Source: Cylindrotheca closterium (lineage: Eukaryota > Bacillariophyta > Bacillariophyceae > Bacillariales > Bacillariaceae). From it: a DNA stretch of 64,000 bases. Position numbers and translations under genes: made by a program. The stretch's first letter is position 1. The number at the start of each line of letters is the position of its first letter. The DNA lies in the NCBI GenBank assembly GCA_933822405.4, contig CAKOGP040001958.1, forward strand, positions 124,001 through 188,000. Reading direction: 5' to 3'. Positions 20,539 through 30,931 of the stretch are shown here, piece after piece. Under the pieces are notes generated by a model. That model did no database searches. It saw only the letters and a program-made list of their open reading frames with translations, and was not told where the DNA came from.

Positions 20539-21174
20539 TTATTTGCTGAGATTGGTAGCAATACTACTCAATGGCGCATGAGAAACTTGGATTTCCGCAT
20601 AATGTCCAATTTGACGACGTTTGTTAGATTGGTGACATTGCTGGTGAGATGATGATTCGTCTTCACCGTTGGTACTGCAGGAGCAGCTTGCTTGTCGGCA
20701 AATGACAAAAGACTGATTGCCAATAGTAGCAGCATCGTAGGGAACTGACACGTCTTCGGTGAAAAATCCATAAAATTGCTGGAATTCAGTAGAGATAATG
20801 TCAAGCAGATCCAATGCAAGTGGGCGAATGGTTTCGTCAAACAGTTCCCATGCAATTGGTTGGTATTTCTCGTAGGCTCGTGCGAGCTGATCAGATGCAG
20901 TGTTGAGTAGATCGATTGCAACTGGCTCGTAAACCTTGTAAATTTGTTGGCATTCAGTGGTAACAGTTTCAAAGAGATCAAGAATGGCTTGAGGGTGAAT
21001 CTCAAAGCTCAAGTTCAGCGAAACCGATGGCTTGGTTGGCGATGAAACGCCCTCATTGAGAGTAACACCAACAGGAGCCACGGTTGCTTTGAAAGCAAGA
21101 TTCTCTGGCTGAAGTTTGAAACCCAATAGAAAGGCAGCGTTGGCAGTAAAGAGAAAGGTCAACGTGGTCAACAT
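20539..21174 (-). CDS. Small secreted protein with internal helical repeats
   Basis: Not recognised. The start chosen is MLTTLTFLFTANAAF, which gives a good signal peptide and 211 residues; the frame is open further upstream with Met codons at 21225 and 21363. The mature part repeats a motif of about 30 residues around YEPVAIDLL, YQPIAWELF and IRPLALDLL, like amphipathic helices. The last 55 residues are Cys/Ser/His-rich and could be out of frame, because a second frame opens with a signal-like MLLLLAISLLSFA at the same place. So the 3' end is uncertain. Confidence 0.5.
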   Translation of the reverse strand: MLTTLTFLFTANAAFLLGFKLQPENLAFKATVAPVGVTLNEGVSSPTKPSVSLNLSFEIHPQAILDLFETVTTECQQIYKVYEPVAIDLLNTASDQLARAYEKYQPIAWELFDETIRPLALDLLDIISTEFQQFYGFFTEDVSVPYDAATIGNQSFVICRQASCSCSTNGEDESSSHQQCHQSNKRRQIGHYAEIQVSHAPLSSIATNLSK

Positions 21175-21934
21175 GGTTGAAATGATGATGATTGGTTGGT
21201 TCGTAAGTTGAATGAACGAAATCATGGTGTGAATTATGCAGTGATTGCAAAATTGTGATAATGATTTGGACGCTGTTGTAAACCAGATGTCAGAAGAAAC
21301 GGCTTGTAGAATGCGCAGACTGTGTAGAAAGCTGGTAGGAAATGAAACTATATGTCTTGTCATGGTTTCCGTTTCGAGGTTCGGCCGTGGTGAAAAAACA
21401 CGGTTTCGTTTTGAGAGTTGATGCACGACTTGAAAACTGTTTCGCTACTTCCCACCTCACAAGTTGTGATAGGGAAGCATTGTTACCCTGCTTATTATGA
21501 TTTTACACTTCAACATGCTGGTCTCTTTTGGTACTATTGTGCATCCATCATTGTTGACATTGAATTTTTACAATAATTTCATCTGGTACTTGCTTAGCCT
21601 TTATTGCTTTGACAAATGGATTTCCATTTATCGCATACATAATATTATTATTACAAGGGATCGTTTGGGTACCGTTTAGCAATGGTAAGGACGCACAGAA
21701 TGCACAATCGTTACTACTATGATGATAATTCTCTTGCAAAATTACATTGTTCGATAGGAATAATGCCCAGAAAGTTCAACTCTATGCAAACTTCAACGGC
21801 AACAAGAAACTATACGATTCTGAATTCCATTCATATTCCCTTCCCATCCCCCATTCACTACTCCCGCAAGGCAACTGGTAATCATTGTCTAGAAGTATCA
21901 CGTTTGCATTCTTTTTTATGACCCTTCCAGCCAG
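21175..21934. other. Spacer without clear gene
   Basis: Upstream region of the small secreted-protein gene, then AT-rich sequence. No confident coding signal or RNA gene. Confidence 0.45.
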
Positions 21935-22315
21935 GACAATAATAATAAAAGTGACAGTGTTCATGGCACCATTGCCCAAGTATATAGCCTGCGAAGGATG
22001 TTGTGAAAAGAGTCGCTCGAGCTGTCTTGTTGGCTGCGGCTTTCAATAACGAATCATTCCAAATAATGATGATGGAATGGAATGGCGTGGCGTGGCGCGG
22101 ATTGCCATCCGGCAAGTGGGAATTGTGGAAGCTGACTGCAGTGAATGAAATTGGATTCATTGAACTGGAATTTTCAACATAAGATCTGTGTGGAAAGTAC
22201 CGGTACCAAAAGTTGACAGCTCACTTTGGTTGCATCTATGATTGCAAGATTGCAAAATCAGAAATCATCACCTCGCGTGTGATAGAGCCATTCTACGACG
22301 CGGGGTCCATTCTTG
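21935..22315 (+). pseudogene. Truncated, internally deleted duplicate of the sirtuin 3' end
   Basis: Starts with sequence matching the sirtuin around VSVHGTIAQV, including CATGGCACCATTGCCCAAGT. It skips about 500 bp to the region encoding SRAVLLAAA, then follows the sirtuin's 3' flank through TTGACAGCTCACTTTGG and GATAGAGCCATT. It lacks the NAD-binding core and cannot encode an enzyme. Confidence 0.85.
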
Positions 22316-22658
22316 ACGACGAACCGAGAAGTTTCAAGTATCATCAGTAAAAGAATGCTTTTGCACGACAGCCTGTCTGGGCCTGCGCTGCACTATTATA
22401 TTGTTCTGTTTTTGTTTGATTCCATTTAAATATTATTATACAAAACTAGAATGAATCGTTGCATGACATTGCCCAAGCCTTGCCATGACGTTCCACCTTG
22501 TTTTCACTTTTTAATCTTACACCATCATCGAATAGTTTTGTTGTTGTTGCCAGAGCGGTTAGCAATGGTCGCCGCTTCACCATGGGTGGGCTTCCAAGAT
22601 ACACATAAAATGCGCTTGTTCCAGCCATTAATCGGTTGATTTTGCATGCGTGTATTAT
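22316..22658. other. Spacer without clear gene
   Basis: AT-rich, containing the 3' end of the first membrane-family gene on the minus strand. No other feature seen. Confidence 0.4.
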
Positions 22659-23589
22659 TTATACATTCATGATTTGCTTTTGTGCTGGGTGCTTGCCAAC
22701 GGCTGCCTTGGAATCCCAGTCGAGCTTCCAGTTTTGCTTGGCCTCGGCATTGGTCTTTTCTTCCATGGCCTCGAAATCATTGGGAGATGTGCTCACTCCA
22801 ACTGCTTGCTTGGCTCTCTTGACAGCCTTTCTGGTGGATTTAGAAACCTTGTTGACCATGGCAACCTTGGCTTCTCTCTTGGCGCAGAGGAAACCCATAA
22901 CAGCAAGCACGAGAAGGAAGGTAACGGTACCAAAGACTCCGTACAAAACAGCCCGACCAGATGGAGCCTTGGCAAAAGCACCAGAAGAGGTAGTGGTAAC
23001 ATCAAAGGTGCAGTATCCGAGGACAGTAGATCCATTGTCTTCGCCCATGTAGGCAGTGAGTTCTCCTCGTCCATTGAATCCAGAGTATCCCCAATCCTTC
23101 AATTGGTTATCAAGCGGAGGCAAGTAGAGAGTTTGCTGGAAACTGTATCGTCCACCAGATGGGCAAGAACCACCGTCAGAGGCTGTCAATGAGTCGCTGC
23201 AAAGGGGCATTTGTTGCAGGCTGTAGATGTTGTGGTTGTAGATTGCGGCTCCGTTTTGAGTGAATTTCAAGCTAAAGTCAACATAGGCAGAAGAATCTGC
23301 GCTCATGCCGAACTCGTCGACCATTCCGTAGTAATTCACTAAAGTGTAAAGTTGGAATCGAATGTGAGAATAGTAGAAATCCAAAAATTGAAGTTGTTTG
23401 CTTCCATCACCACCACTTACAGTATCCTTCGATTGAAGCATTCTCTCCCAAAAGGCAAGTACTTTCTTCGTTACAGATTTTGGACAATGTCAACGACATT
23501 GCCTTTTCAGAACATTCGTATCCATTGATTCTCACATACATGGCGCTAGCGCCTTGAAGGAGAAGGAAGAGTGATAGAGTTTTGAACAT
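22659..23589 (-). CDS. Uncharacterised type I membrane protein, tandem family member 1
   Basis: Not a family I recognise. Exons 23589-23421 and 23338-22659 (82-bp phase-1 intron) give 282 residues. Signal peptide MFKTLSLFLLLQGASA, then a Cys-patterned ectodomain (YECSEKA, ICNEESTCLLGE). After the splice: CPSGGRYSF, then DWGYSGFNGRGELTAY and GYCTFDVTT. One TM helix (about 190-210, FGTVTFLLVLAVMGFL) is followed by a basic cytosolic tail of about 70 residues. Two tandem paralogs follow upstream on the same strand with the same intron position and phase. Secreted or surface topology is inferred. Confidence 0.75.
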
Positions 23590-23837
23590 TTTTATCGATA
23601 GTTTGGATGTTGGAAATGTGTGAGACTTGTCATCTCTCGTTGGAAGCTTTCGTTCGTGATTGGCAAGCTCGTCGTCAGAAATGAATATAGAAGATACTAC
23701 GTACACGTATATCCGTGTTTCGCCAAAGAATTCGCCAAAATACCATTGGTCGAACAAGTCATATGAAAAGGTACTTCATTAGCCTATATAATATACTTTT
23801 ACAAAAACACAGCAGCTTGGACTGCTGACTCTACTAT

Positions 23838-24803
23838 CTATGCAAGACATGCTCTCTCAAAGGCAGATGGAGGAACTGGATCATCTTCAGGTGGAACATA
23901 TCGGAATGCAAAAGTGCGATGTTGTTCTTCTTGGGTTTCTTCCTCCAGTCTTCGGAATCTACCTTCGACCTTCTCTTCGGGTGTGAGTGGACGAGGGCGA
24001 ACGACCTTTTGTACCTCCTGTGCTTCCACATGTTTTCTATTTCGCTGGCGACGGACTAGACAGCAGACTGCAAAAGCAGCGAGCCATAGAAAAACTGCCA
24101 CGAAAGTGATGACTGCATCATGGACTGGTTTGCCATTTGGTAGATTTCCAAGTCGCGATTGACCTTGCTCGGTTGTGACGTAGAAGGTACAAGAGCCAAG
24201 GGGCTCCGAGTCATATTGCTCACTTTGGTAGATACCCAATTTCACCAATCCGTCGTATCCAGTGAACATCCATGTCTGGAACGCATTGTTTGGGTGTGGA
24301 AGCTTGATGGAGTTTGTAAATTTGTAAGTGCCAGTGCCAGGGCACTCTGCGTCATCACTATCGGCAATCAAAGTTGCATTGTCACACAAAGGAAGTTCCA
24401 CAAAGTCAAAGAAGGTACCTTCGTAGATTGGTTTGTGGACACTGAAATTCTTGCTGGCTGCTTCTCGTCCGAAAAGCGACATGTTCAAGTTCAAGTAGAC
24501 TTTTGAGGACTGGTTCATACCGAACTCTTCGTTGAGATAATGATAGGTCACTGAGCGAGTCAAGGAGAAAAATAATTAGTTATCCACGAAGATGGAAACA
24601 CTTCGTCATCTCGTCGTTTGCGATCACTTACAACTTCCTACAAGGTTTGCCGCTTTTCCAACTGTACACACACTTTCATTGGTACAGAGTCTATCAAAGT
24701 CAACAGTTATTGACTTTTCTTCACAGGTCATGTTCTGAACTCGAATTTGCATTGCAACAGTAGCCTGCGAAAGCAGGAGGAGGGAGATGATAATCTTGAG
24801 CAT
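23838..24803 (-). CDS. Uncharacterised type I membrane protein, tandem family member 2
   Basis: Exons 24803-24632 and 24550-23838 (81-bp intron, same phase and position as member 1) give 294 residues. Signal peptide MLKIIISLLLLSQATVA; ectodomain pattern MTCEEKS, LCTNESVCTVG; then CPGTGTYKF, WMFTGYDGLVKLGIY and GSCTFYVTT. The TM helix lies near residue 215. The cytosolic tail is rich in Arg/Glu (RRLEEETQEEQ). The conserved blocks align with both neighbours, but overall identity is low, so the duplication is old. Confidence 0.75.
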
Positions 24804-25609
24804 GGTTCGTTTCGTTCAATGTATGTAAATTGTGGAGGACCAATGTCGGAAGCAAATTCGTGTGTTAGAAGTGCCACCAAGAGGGATGTGCTGGCTCGGA
24901 TTCGGCGGCATTCGTCGTATGTAGATTGGAATCTGGCCGCGTGCCACCCTTTTTGTTAACCCTCATGTCGAATATAACAAATCGCTACTTTTTTCCCAAA
25001 AAGCCAGCCAAGGTGGCTTCATCGAGAAATAGAGAACTCGGACAAACAAGCAATCGTGTGCCCAATCTTGTCTCCGATTCATATTCAATGATTCATTCAT
25101 TGAATGTTTCATTCATTCATTCTTGGGGATATCATAGGTACTAGCGATTTTCTCGTCCAAGTGTATGGAATACCAATATACTTGCTCATCATAGCCTCCT
25201 CGCCACCTGATGGCGCTAGAAATCAAGATCAGATTGGCCGTTGCTGATTTGGGACCTGCCAATATAAGGAGAACGAAGAGCACCTGGAGTGAATGAATGA
25301 ATCAATCAATCAATCGTCAAGTTCTATCTAGTTGGTAGTAGCGTCTAACAAAGTCGTTGCATTCATTCTGAAATTACATTCGTTGTAACTATTCTGATTA
25401 GTATTAGTATTGCACAATCTTCTACGGTAACATTTTCTCCAAATATAATGATAGGATCTCCAAGGGCGCCGGTCATTCGTCAACCACTCCATACCATTCG
25501 ATATTTATTAACAATATCATTTAATTAAACAGCACACTTGTCGTTATCGTTGTTGTTGTTGTTGTTGCTGTTGCTTCTGCTTCACACCACAATGCATAGT
25601 TTTCTTCTT
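24804..25609. other. Spacer with a GAAT/AATC microsatellite
   Basis: No gene in about 800 bp between two family members. A GAATGAATGAATCAATCAAT tract lies at about 25290-25314, and a TTCATTCATT run near 25100. Confidence 0.5.
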
Positions 25610-26691
25610 CTAAGCAACCTCTACATGATGTTTCATTGGTTTGAAATCCATATCATCTCCATTGTTATCGGCATTGCTCATGGCGTAACCCACAATGCCC
25701 AAAAAGGCACAGGCCGCAAAGGTACCCAAAATGATCATGCCCGTCACTCCGGCTTCTGGAATGGCCGACATGACGGTATTCACCAGACTGTTGGTGGATG
25801 TTGAATTGCTGTAGGAATCGTCCATGTGGGTCACCACATTGAGTTGACACCGTCCAATCAATTGGTATTTGGAGGAATCCAAATACATGTCGACGGAAAT
25901 GGACCCCGTCCATCCGGTAGCCACCCAATCGTAAACCTTGTTGGGAACAGTGGGCAATTGCAGGGCCACATTGTCAAAGGAGTAGAGTCCAGAATGGGGG
26001 CAGCCACTGCTGCTGCCACTGCTGTAGCCTCCATAGTTGTAGGAAGTTTGTTGTGCCTCTTGTTGACCACCATTGCTGTTGCTGTTGTTGTTGGTTTCAT
26101 ATTCGTCCCCATAAGTTCCATACGAACTTTGCGCAAGCTCTCGGCGTCCCTCATAATCCGTCATATATTGATTGCATAGGTAAATGGGTTGCATTTTGAG
26201 GAGGGAAGTTTGATAGGTGGCAATGTGCAATCTGGAATCTAAATATACCATGGTATCCGAGCTGATGCTCCCATCGTTGGTCATGTTGACTGTAATAGTG
26301 TAATTATTGTTGTCGTTTATGTGTGTGTTTGTGTGTGTGACAGAGAGGGAGAGAGACGAATGAGCGAATAATAGAACGATAAGCAACAATGTCATCACAA
26401 CGATGACCAGCTTCATGTCATGCAGCCATTGTTGCTTGATCATCATCATCATCCTCAAGAACCAGCAGCCATAAACAAACGACGAACACTTTTAGATTAC
26501 TTACGAACTCCTGAAATATATGCCGTTTGTCCAAACGAACAGGTCATGTTATTATCACAGATGTCAGTAAAATCAGCCTTGATGGCTTTGTCTTGACATT
26601 CGTAATCCTTGATTTGAATGGTAAAGGCATTGACAGTCGTCAAGAGCACCACCAGGATCGTTGATGCTACTAGCATTCTGTTGGCAAACAT
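25610..26691 (-). CDS. Uncharacterised type I membrane protein, tandem family member 3
   Basis: Exons 26691-26505 and 26289-25610 (215-bp phase-1 intron at the family position) give 288 residues. Signal peptide after MFANRMLVASTILVVLL; pattern YECQDKA, ICDNNMTCSFG; then CPHSGLYSF, DWVATGWTGSISVDMY and GRCQLNVVT. The TM helix is near residue 260 with a short tail, unlike the long tails of members 1 and 2. An Asn/Ser/Gly-rich insert of about 45 residues precedes the CPHSG block. Confidence 0.74.
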
Positions 26692-27230
26692 GATGATGAC
26701 ACTGCTGTTGTTATTGTTGTTGTTGTTGACAGAGATAAGTGTAGTTGTCTAGTAGTCCTACCAACACACGTACACACACACACACACAAATATAGAGTGA
26801 CTATGCACTTGCTTTCTCAGAACGAAAAAAGATGCAGAATGATACAGATATCGTCGTCCGGTGTCGTCGTTGAACGCACTTTCAAACTTATTGGAGTTGA
26901 AAAAAAGGTATTTGGCGATGAGATCGTCGCCGATCGGATGGACTTCTTCGAATGAATCTTTCACTAGTGTCTGTCCTTCCTCCGGCGCGCCGCTTTTTCT
27001 ACAGCCAGTTCCATACCAAAATCACGAATGTATTTGTTGGTACAAATTCTACACAGATAATTTCCGTTCGAATGAGTCTTGCCACCAGTATTGTGACAGG
27101 CAGCCACGCACAACAACATCTCCATTTCCATCTTTTGCACATACGACTATCTTCTCCCTCCTACAGTATTAGTCCACCACAACACCCTTATTAGCAAAAG
27201 ACAACAACACAAACAACAACACAAAGAGCC
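26692..27230. other. Divergent promoter region
   Basis: Upstream of family member 3 (minus) and the cohesin gene (plus). It contains TTGTTGTTATTGTTGTTG and a (CA)n run near 26770. No gene seen. Confidence 0.45.
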
Positions 27231-29476
27231 ATGTTTTACTCCCAAGTCATTCTGGCGAAAAAGGGCCCACTGGCCAAAGTGTGGCTCGCCGCTCATTGGG
27301 GCGACAAGAAATTGGGAAGGCCCCAAATTTTTGCCACCGACATTTCCCAAAGTGTGGAATCTATAGTCAATCCAACCGTCCCATTAGCCTTGAGAGTCAG
27401 TGGACATTTGCTACTAGGAGTAGTCCGCATTTACAGCCGCAAAGTCAAGTATGTCTTGAACGATTGCACGGAAGCCATGCTCAAAATGCAAATGGCTTTT
27501 TTGCCACGCAAAGACTTGCTGGAACAAACGGACCACAAAGACAGCAAGACTGTCACGACGGTGGCCAACTTTGGAGAATACGATCAGATTCACATTGTCG
27601 AAGGCTTTGCTCTGCCATTGCCTGATGAGAACGAATGGATTCTGGCGGAAGACGAAGAGAATGATGAAATGATGCACAAACTCAATCAGCAACACTCGTC
27701 TCAATTACAGCAGCAGCAGCGCCAAAACAAATCTCCACAAGACGGCAGCAGCAGAAGCAATTATCAACCACCAGAAGAAGAACATTGGGTTCCCTTTGAT
27801 CCTGATAATGAAGATGATGATGACAATGAACACGATCAGTCTTTGGTTTCGGAAGTGGAAGTAGTTCGTGCGGCCAATGATGACTCGTTTTTGAGTGCTG
27901 ATCAGGTGTGTATATACTTGTATATATTTATATATATATATATATTTGTGTATATATTTGTATCGTTGTACTGTATTGCGTTGTACTCACACACTGTAAC
28001 TTTCTATCTATCTATCCACCCATCCACCCATTCATCTATCTATCTTACTACAGACCCGCCGGGATTCCTCCTTGCTCCTCAACAGCGCCACAAAGGACCA
28101 AGTGCCAAAGTCCTCTGCCGACAGTGACAATGAACCTGTCGATTTTGGTGACGTTCCCTTTGGGGACGACGACGATGATGACGACATGGCAGGACCACCC
28201 GATACGCCAGTTACTGCTGGTGGTGTTGGTGGTGGCGTAGACGATTCGCTCTTGGCATTGTCGGTCCGTGGCAGCGATGCTCACAACTTGTCGGCCATTT
28301 CTGGGTTGGAGGAAACACCAGATAGCAAAAAACGCCCCTCCCAAGTCACGCCTCGCCGCAAGCGCCGCAAACGTCGCAAGGTCGTTATTGACAATGATGA
28401 AACCGAACTTTCGACAGATCACATCAAGCACATGATTGCCAATACCAATGACATTGTCAAACGACAAGTGCATCCGGCCGAACCCGAAGATGGAGAAATG
28501 GGCAAGCAAAATCATTCCAAGAGCAACAGGATCTCTTTGACACAACCCTTTTTGGCCGACGATGGACATTTGCATCCCGCCCTGCAAAAACTATTTGCCG
28601 ACAATTTCTATCATGCTCTGGATAACAAATGTCCCTACGAACGGCAAGAAGTGAGCGAGGATGTCGAACAAGTCCGCAAGGATGTTGGTAGTGATTTGGA
28701 AGACAATGATGGTGACGAAGAAATGTCTACTACGGCGGCGCGCAAGGCGGCTGCTGCTGCTACCGACAATAACAACAATGACAGCAGCAGTGATAATGAA
28801 CCAGCTGATTTTGGAAATGACTTTGGGGACATGGATGAAGAGGAGGAGGACCAACCACCACCGGAGGACAATATGGAGGTTCCCGATTTGGATGACAATG
28901 ACGAAGAAGATGAAGATGATGTCTTGAATCATCAAGGACAAGGTAAGCCTTTTGCCTCGTTTGGAAATATTTTGTGCGTGTCCTTGAATAGAATCATCAT
29001 CAATGAACCCACTAACCAACTATCTATCTTCTTCTTCTTTTATCTCCTGTCGCCCTCTAGGCCCTCCTGATTCGGCATTGGCAGACTGGGGTCTTGTCAA
29101 TGAACTCGCTCTGGATTCCGATGCTGATGAAGATGGTGACGATGAAGAGAATCGGGAAGCCATCGGAGATCAAAACTCCAACAGTACTAAATGGCACAAG
29201 CATACCGTCCGAGTCTTGCAGCTCCTTCAGTCCAAGATCAAGTCTCCAGGTGATGAAAATCAAGAAGTAGAAGAAGGAGAAGGGACCTCAAAGCAGTCTC
29301 ATGTCCAATTTGAAGACTTGTCGCATAATTGCACTCGTCGTACCGCCGCGTCGGTCTTTTTCGAATTGCTCCAACTCAAGACTTGGGACTTTGTCGAACT
29401 TGAGCAGCCCGTTCCCTATGGAGATTTTGCCGTTTCGGCCGGTGTGCGCTTTTCCGAGCAGCCGCCCAACAAATAA
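27231..29476 (+). CDS. RAD21: Cohesin kleisin subunit Rad21/Scc1
   Basis: Kleisin that closes the cohesin ring around sister chromatids. Exons 27231-27905, 28054-28942 and 29061-29476 join in frame to 659 residues. The N-terminal Rad21/Rec8 domain is clear: MFYSQVILAKKGPLAKVWLA, then LRVSGHLLLGVVRIYSRKVKY, the SMC3-binding region. The middle is acidic and low complexity, with two similar SDNEP-(V/A)DFG blocks and a basic KRRKRRK-like patch that could be a nuclear signal. The C-terminal winged-helix part (RTAASVFFELLQLKTWDFVEL), the SMC1-binding end, is conserved. Mitotic Rad21 rather than meiotic Rec8 is the likelier reading, but not proven. Confidence 0.9.
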
Positions 29477-30137
29477 CTTATATGTGTATTGTGTACAGTA
29501 TTGTGTATTGTGTGTGCGATGTCCAAAAAGGCAACGCGCAAGAGGCAGCAAGAAACGAAGGAATCAATCAATCAATCAATGAAGGAATCAATCAAATGAA
29601 TCAATCAAAAGTATTGTAACTATGGAACAGTCGCAAAAGGTCACAGATAATATCTGTGATGAACGAGAATCATCGTAATGGAAACCATTCGACTGACTCA
29701 CTCGAGAAAGAACGGGATGAATAGTTCTGAAAGGGATGGAAACCCATTTCGTCACCACCAACCATGGCTGCAACGTTGTGTTTTGTGAATCTGCCGTGAT
29801 GTCTGTCACCAGGGGGAAATCATATTTTGTGTGTACATATTCGAGCATAGGTTTTCAAATTATACTGTAATCACAGCACATTATAATGGATATGTGTCGT
29901 ATATATATATTGCAAAAAGGGTCGATATAGTAGGGGGTATATGGTACGGTGCAGCAGTGTCTTTTTAAAATTTACAGGATAATTGGAATACCTCGACTAC
30001 TGCATTGATGGCATACATCATATCTATGCTCGTCTATATGCTCATCATAATATATCGGTAGCAGCATACGGGTAGCGGCAAAAAAGAAATTGTGGTGCGT
30101 ATGACTCATTCAACCGGTGTCGCTGAAAACTGTTACG
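29477..30137. other. Spacer with AATC microsatellite
   Basis: No gene seen. An AATCAATCAATCAATG tract lies at about 29563-29605, with AT-rich sequence after it. Confidence 0.45.
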
Positions 30138-30906
30138 ATGGACGCCGAGGCCTTGGCTGAGAAGATGAAAGATGTCTAGAGCCAGCTGGCGTTTTGTAAA
30201 AAGGCCCTGAACAACTGCGATAGCAATGAGTACCATACCTGGTACTTTCAAAACAGTTCTGATTATCGATATTTGCACGGCTGAACATTCTGATGCAAAA
30301 ATACGATAAACATTGAGCAAAGCTTGGACCGCTGGTAACAACGCTTGGACCGAGAACAGCAAATCATATTAGAAGAACTAAAGTCGGCGGTTCTCCACCT
30401 TCAACAGATATCCATTTCAGGCGATCATTCTATAGTAGGAAGTAGCGGCCGCTCGAAAGGAACTCCAAACTGCGTTAAATTAGATCAGATGGACGAGACG
30501 GTACTCCTCGACTCAGGTGTGAGACAAAAGCAAATGAGGATGTAGCAATCTATGGCGCCTTTTGTGTTGAGTCTTTCATGGGCGTTGAAAGATGTACCCA
30601 AGTACCAGAGTATTTGGGAAAGTGCCATGGGAGACGGCTTCGTATTTCTTCAAGACGGTGAAATGGATGATGCAACAAGGGAGAGAGTTATAGATGCGCT
30701 AAGATGTACCCAAGTACCAGAGTATTTGGGAAAGTGCCATGGGAGACGGCTTCGTATTTCTTCAAGACGGTGAAATGGATGATGCAACGAGGGAGAGAGT
30801 TATAGATGCGCTGCAAATGTTGAGTGGCGCCAGAGAGAAAAAGCTGAACAATGGTACGCCGCAGAACGGTTTCATGCTAGTGCTTGTTTCCATCAAGGAA
30901 ACATAA
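30138..30906 (+). pseudogene. Possible decayed gene carrying a 112-bp tandem duplication
   Basis: One plus-strand frame gives protein-like stretches (MDAEALAEKMKDV, QLAFCKKALNNCDSNEY, LEELKSAVLHLQ, then SIWESAMGDGFVFLQDG and RERVIDALQMLSGAREKK). It is interrupted by at least five stops, and the 112-bp duplication at 30589-30812 shifts the frame. No family recognised. Confidence 0.35.
30589..30812. repeat. Near-identical 112-bp tandem duplication
   Basis: Units 30589-30700 and 30701-30812 differ at only about one base (CAACAAGG versus CAACGAGG). The length is not a multiple of three, so it breaks any frame through it. Such identity implies a recent event or an assembly artefact. Confidence 0.9.
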
Positions 30907-30931
30907 GGAGAAATACGAGCAGTCTGTTTCT

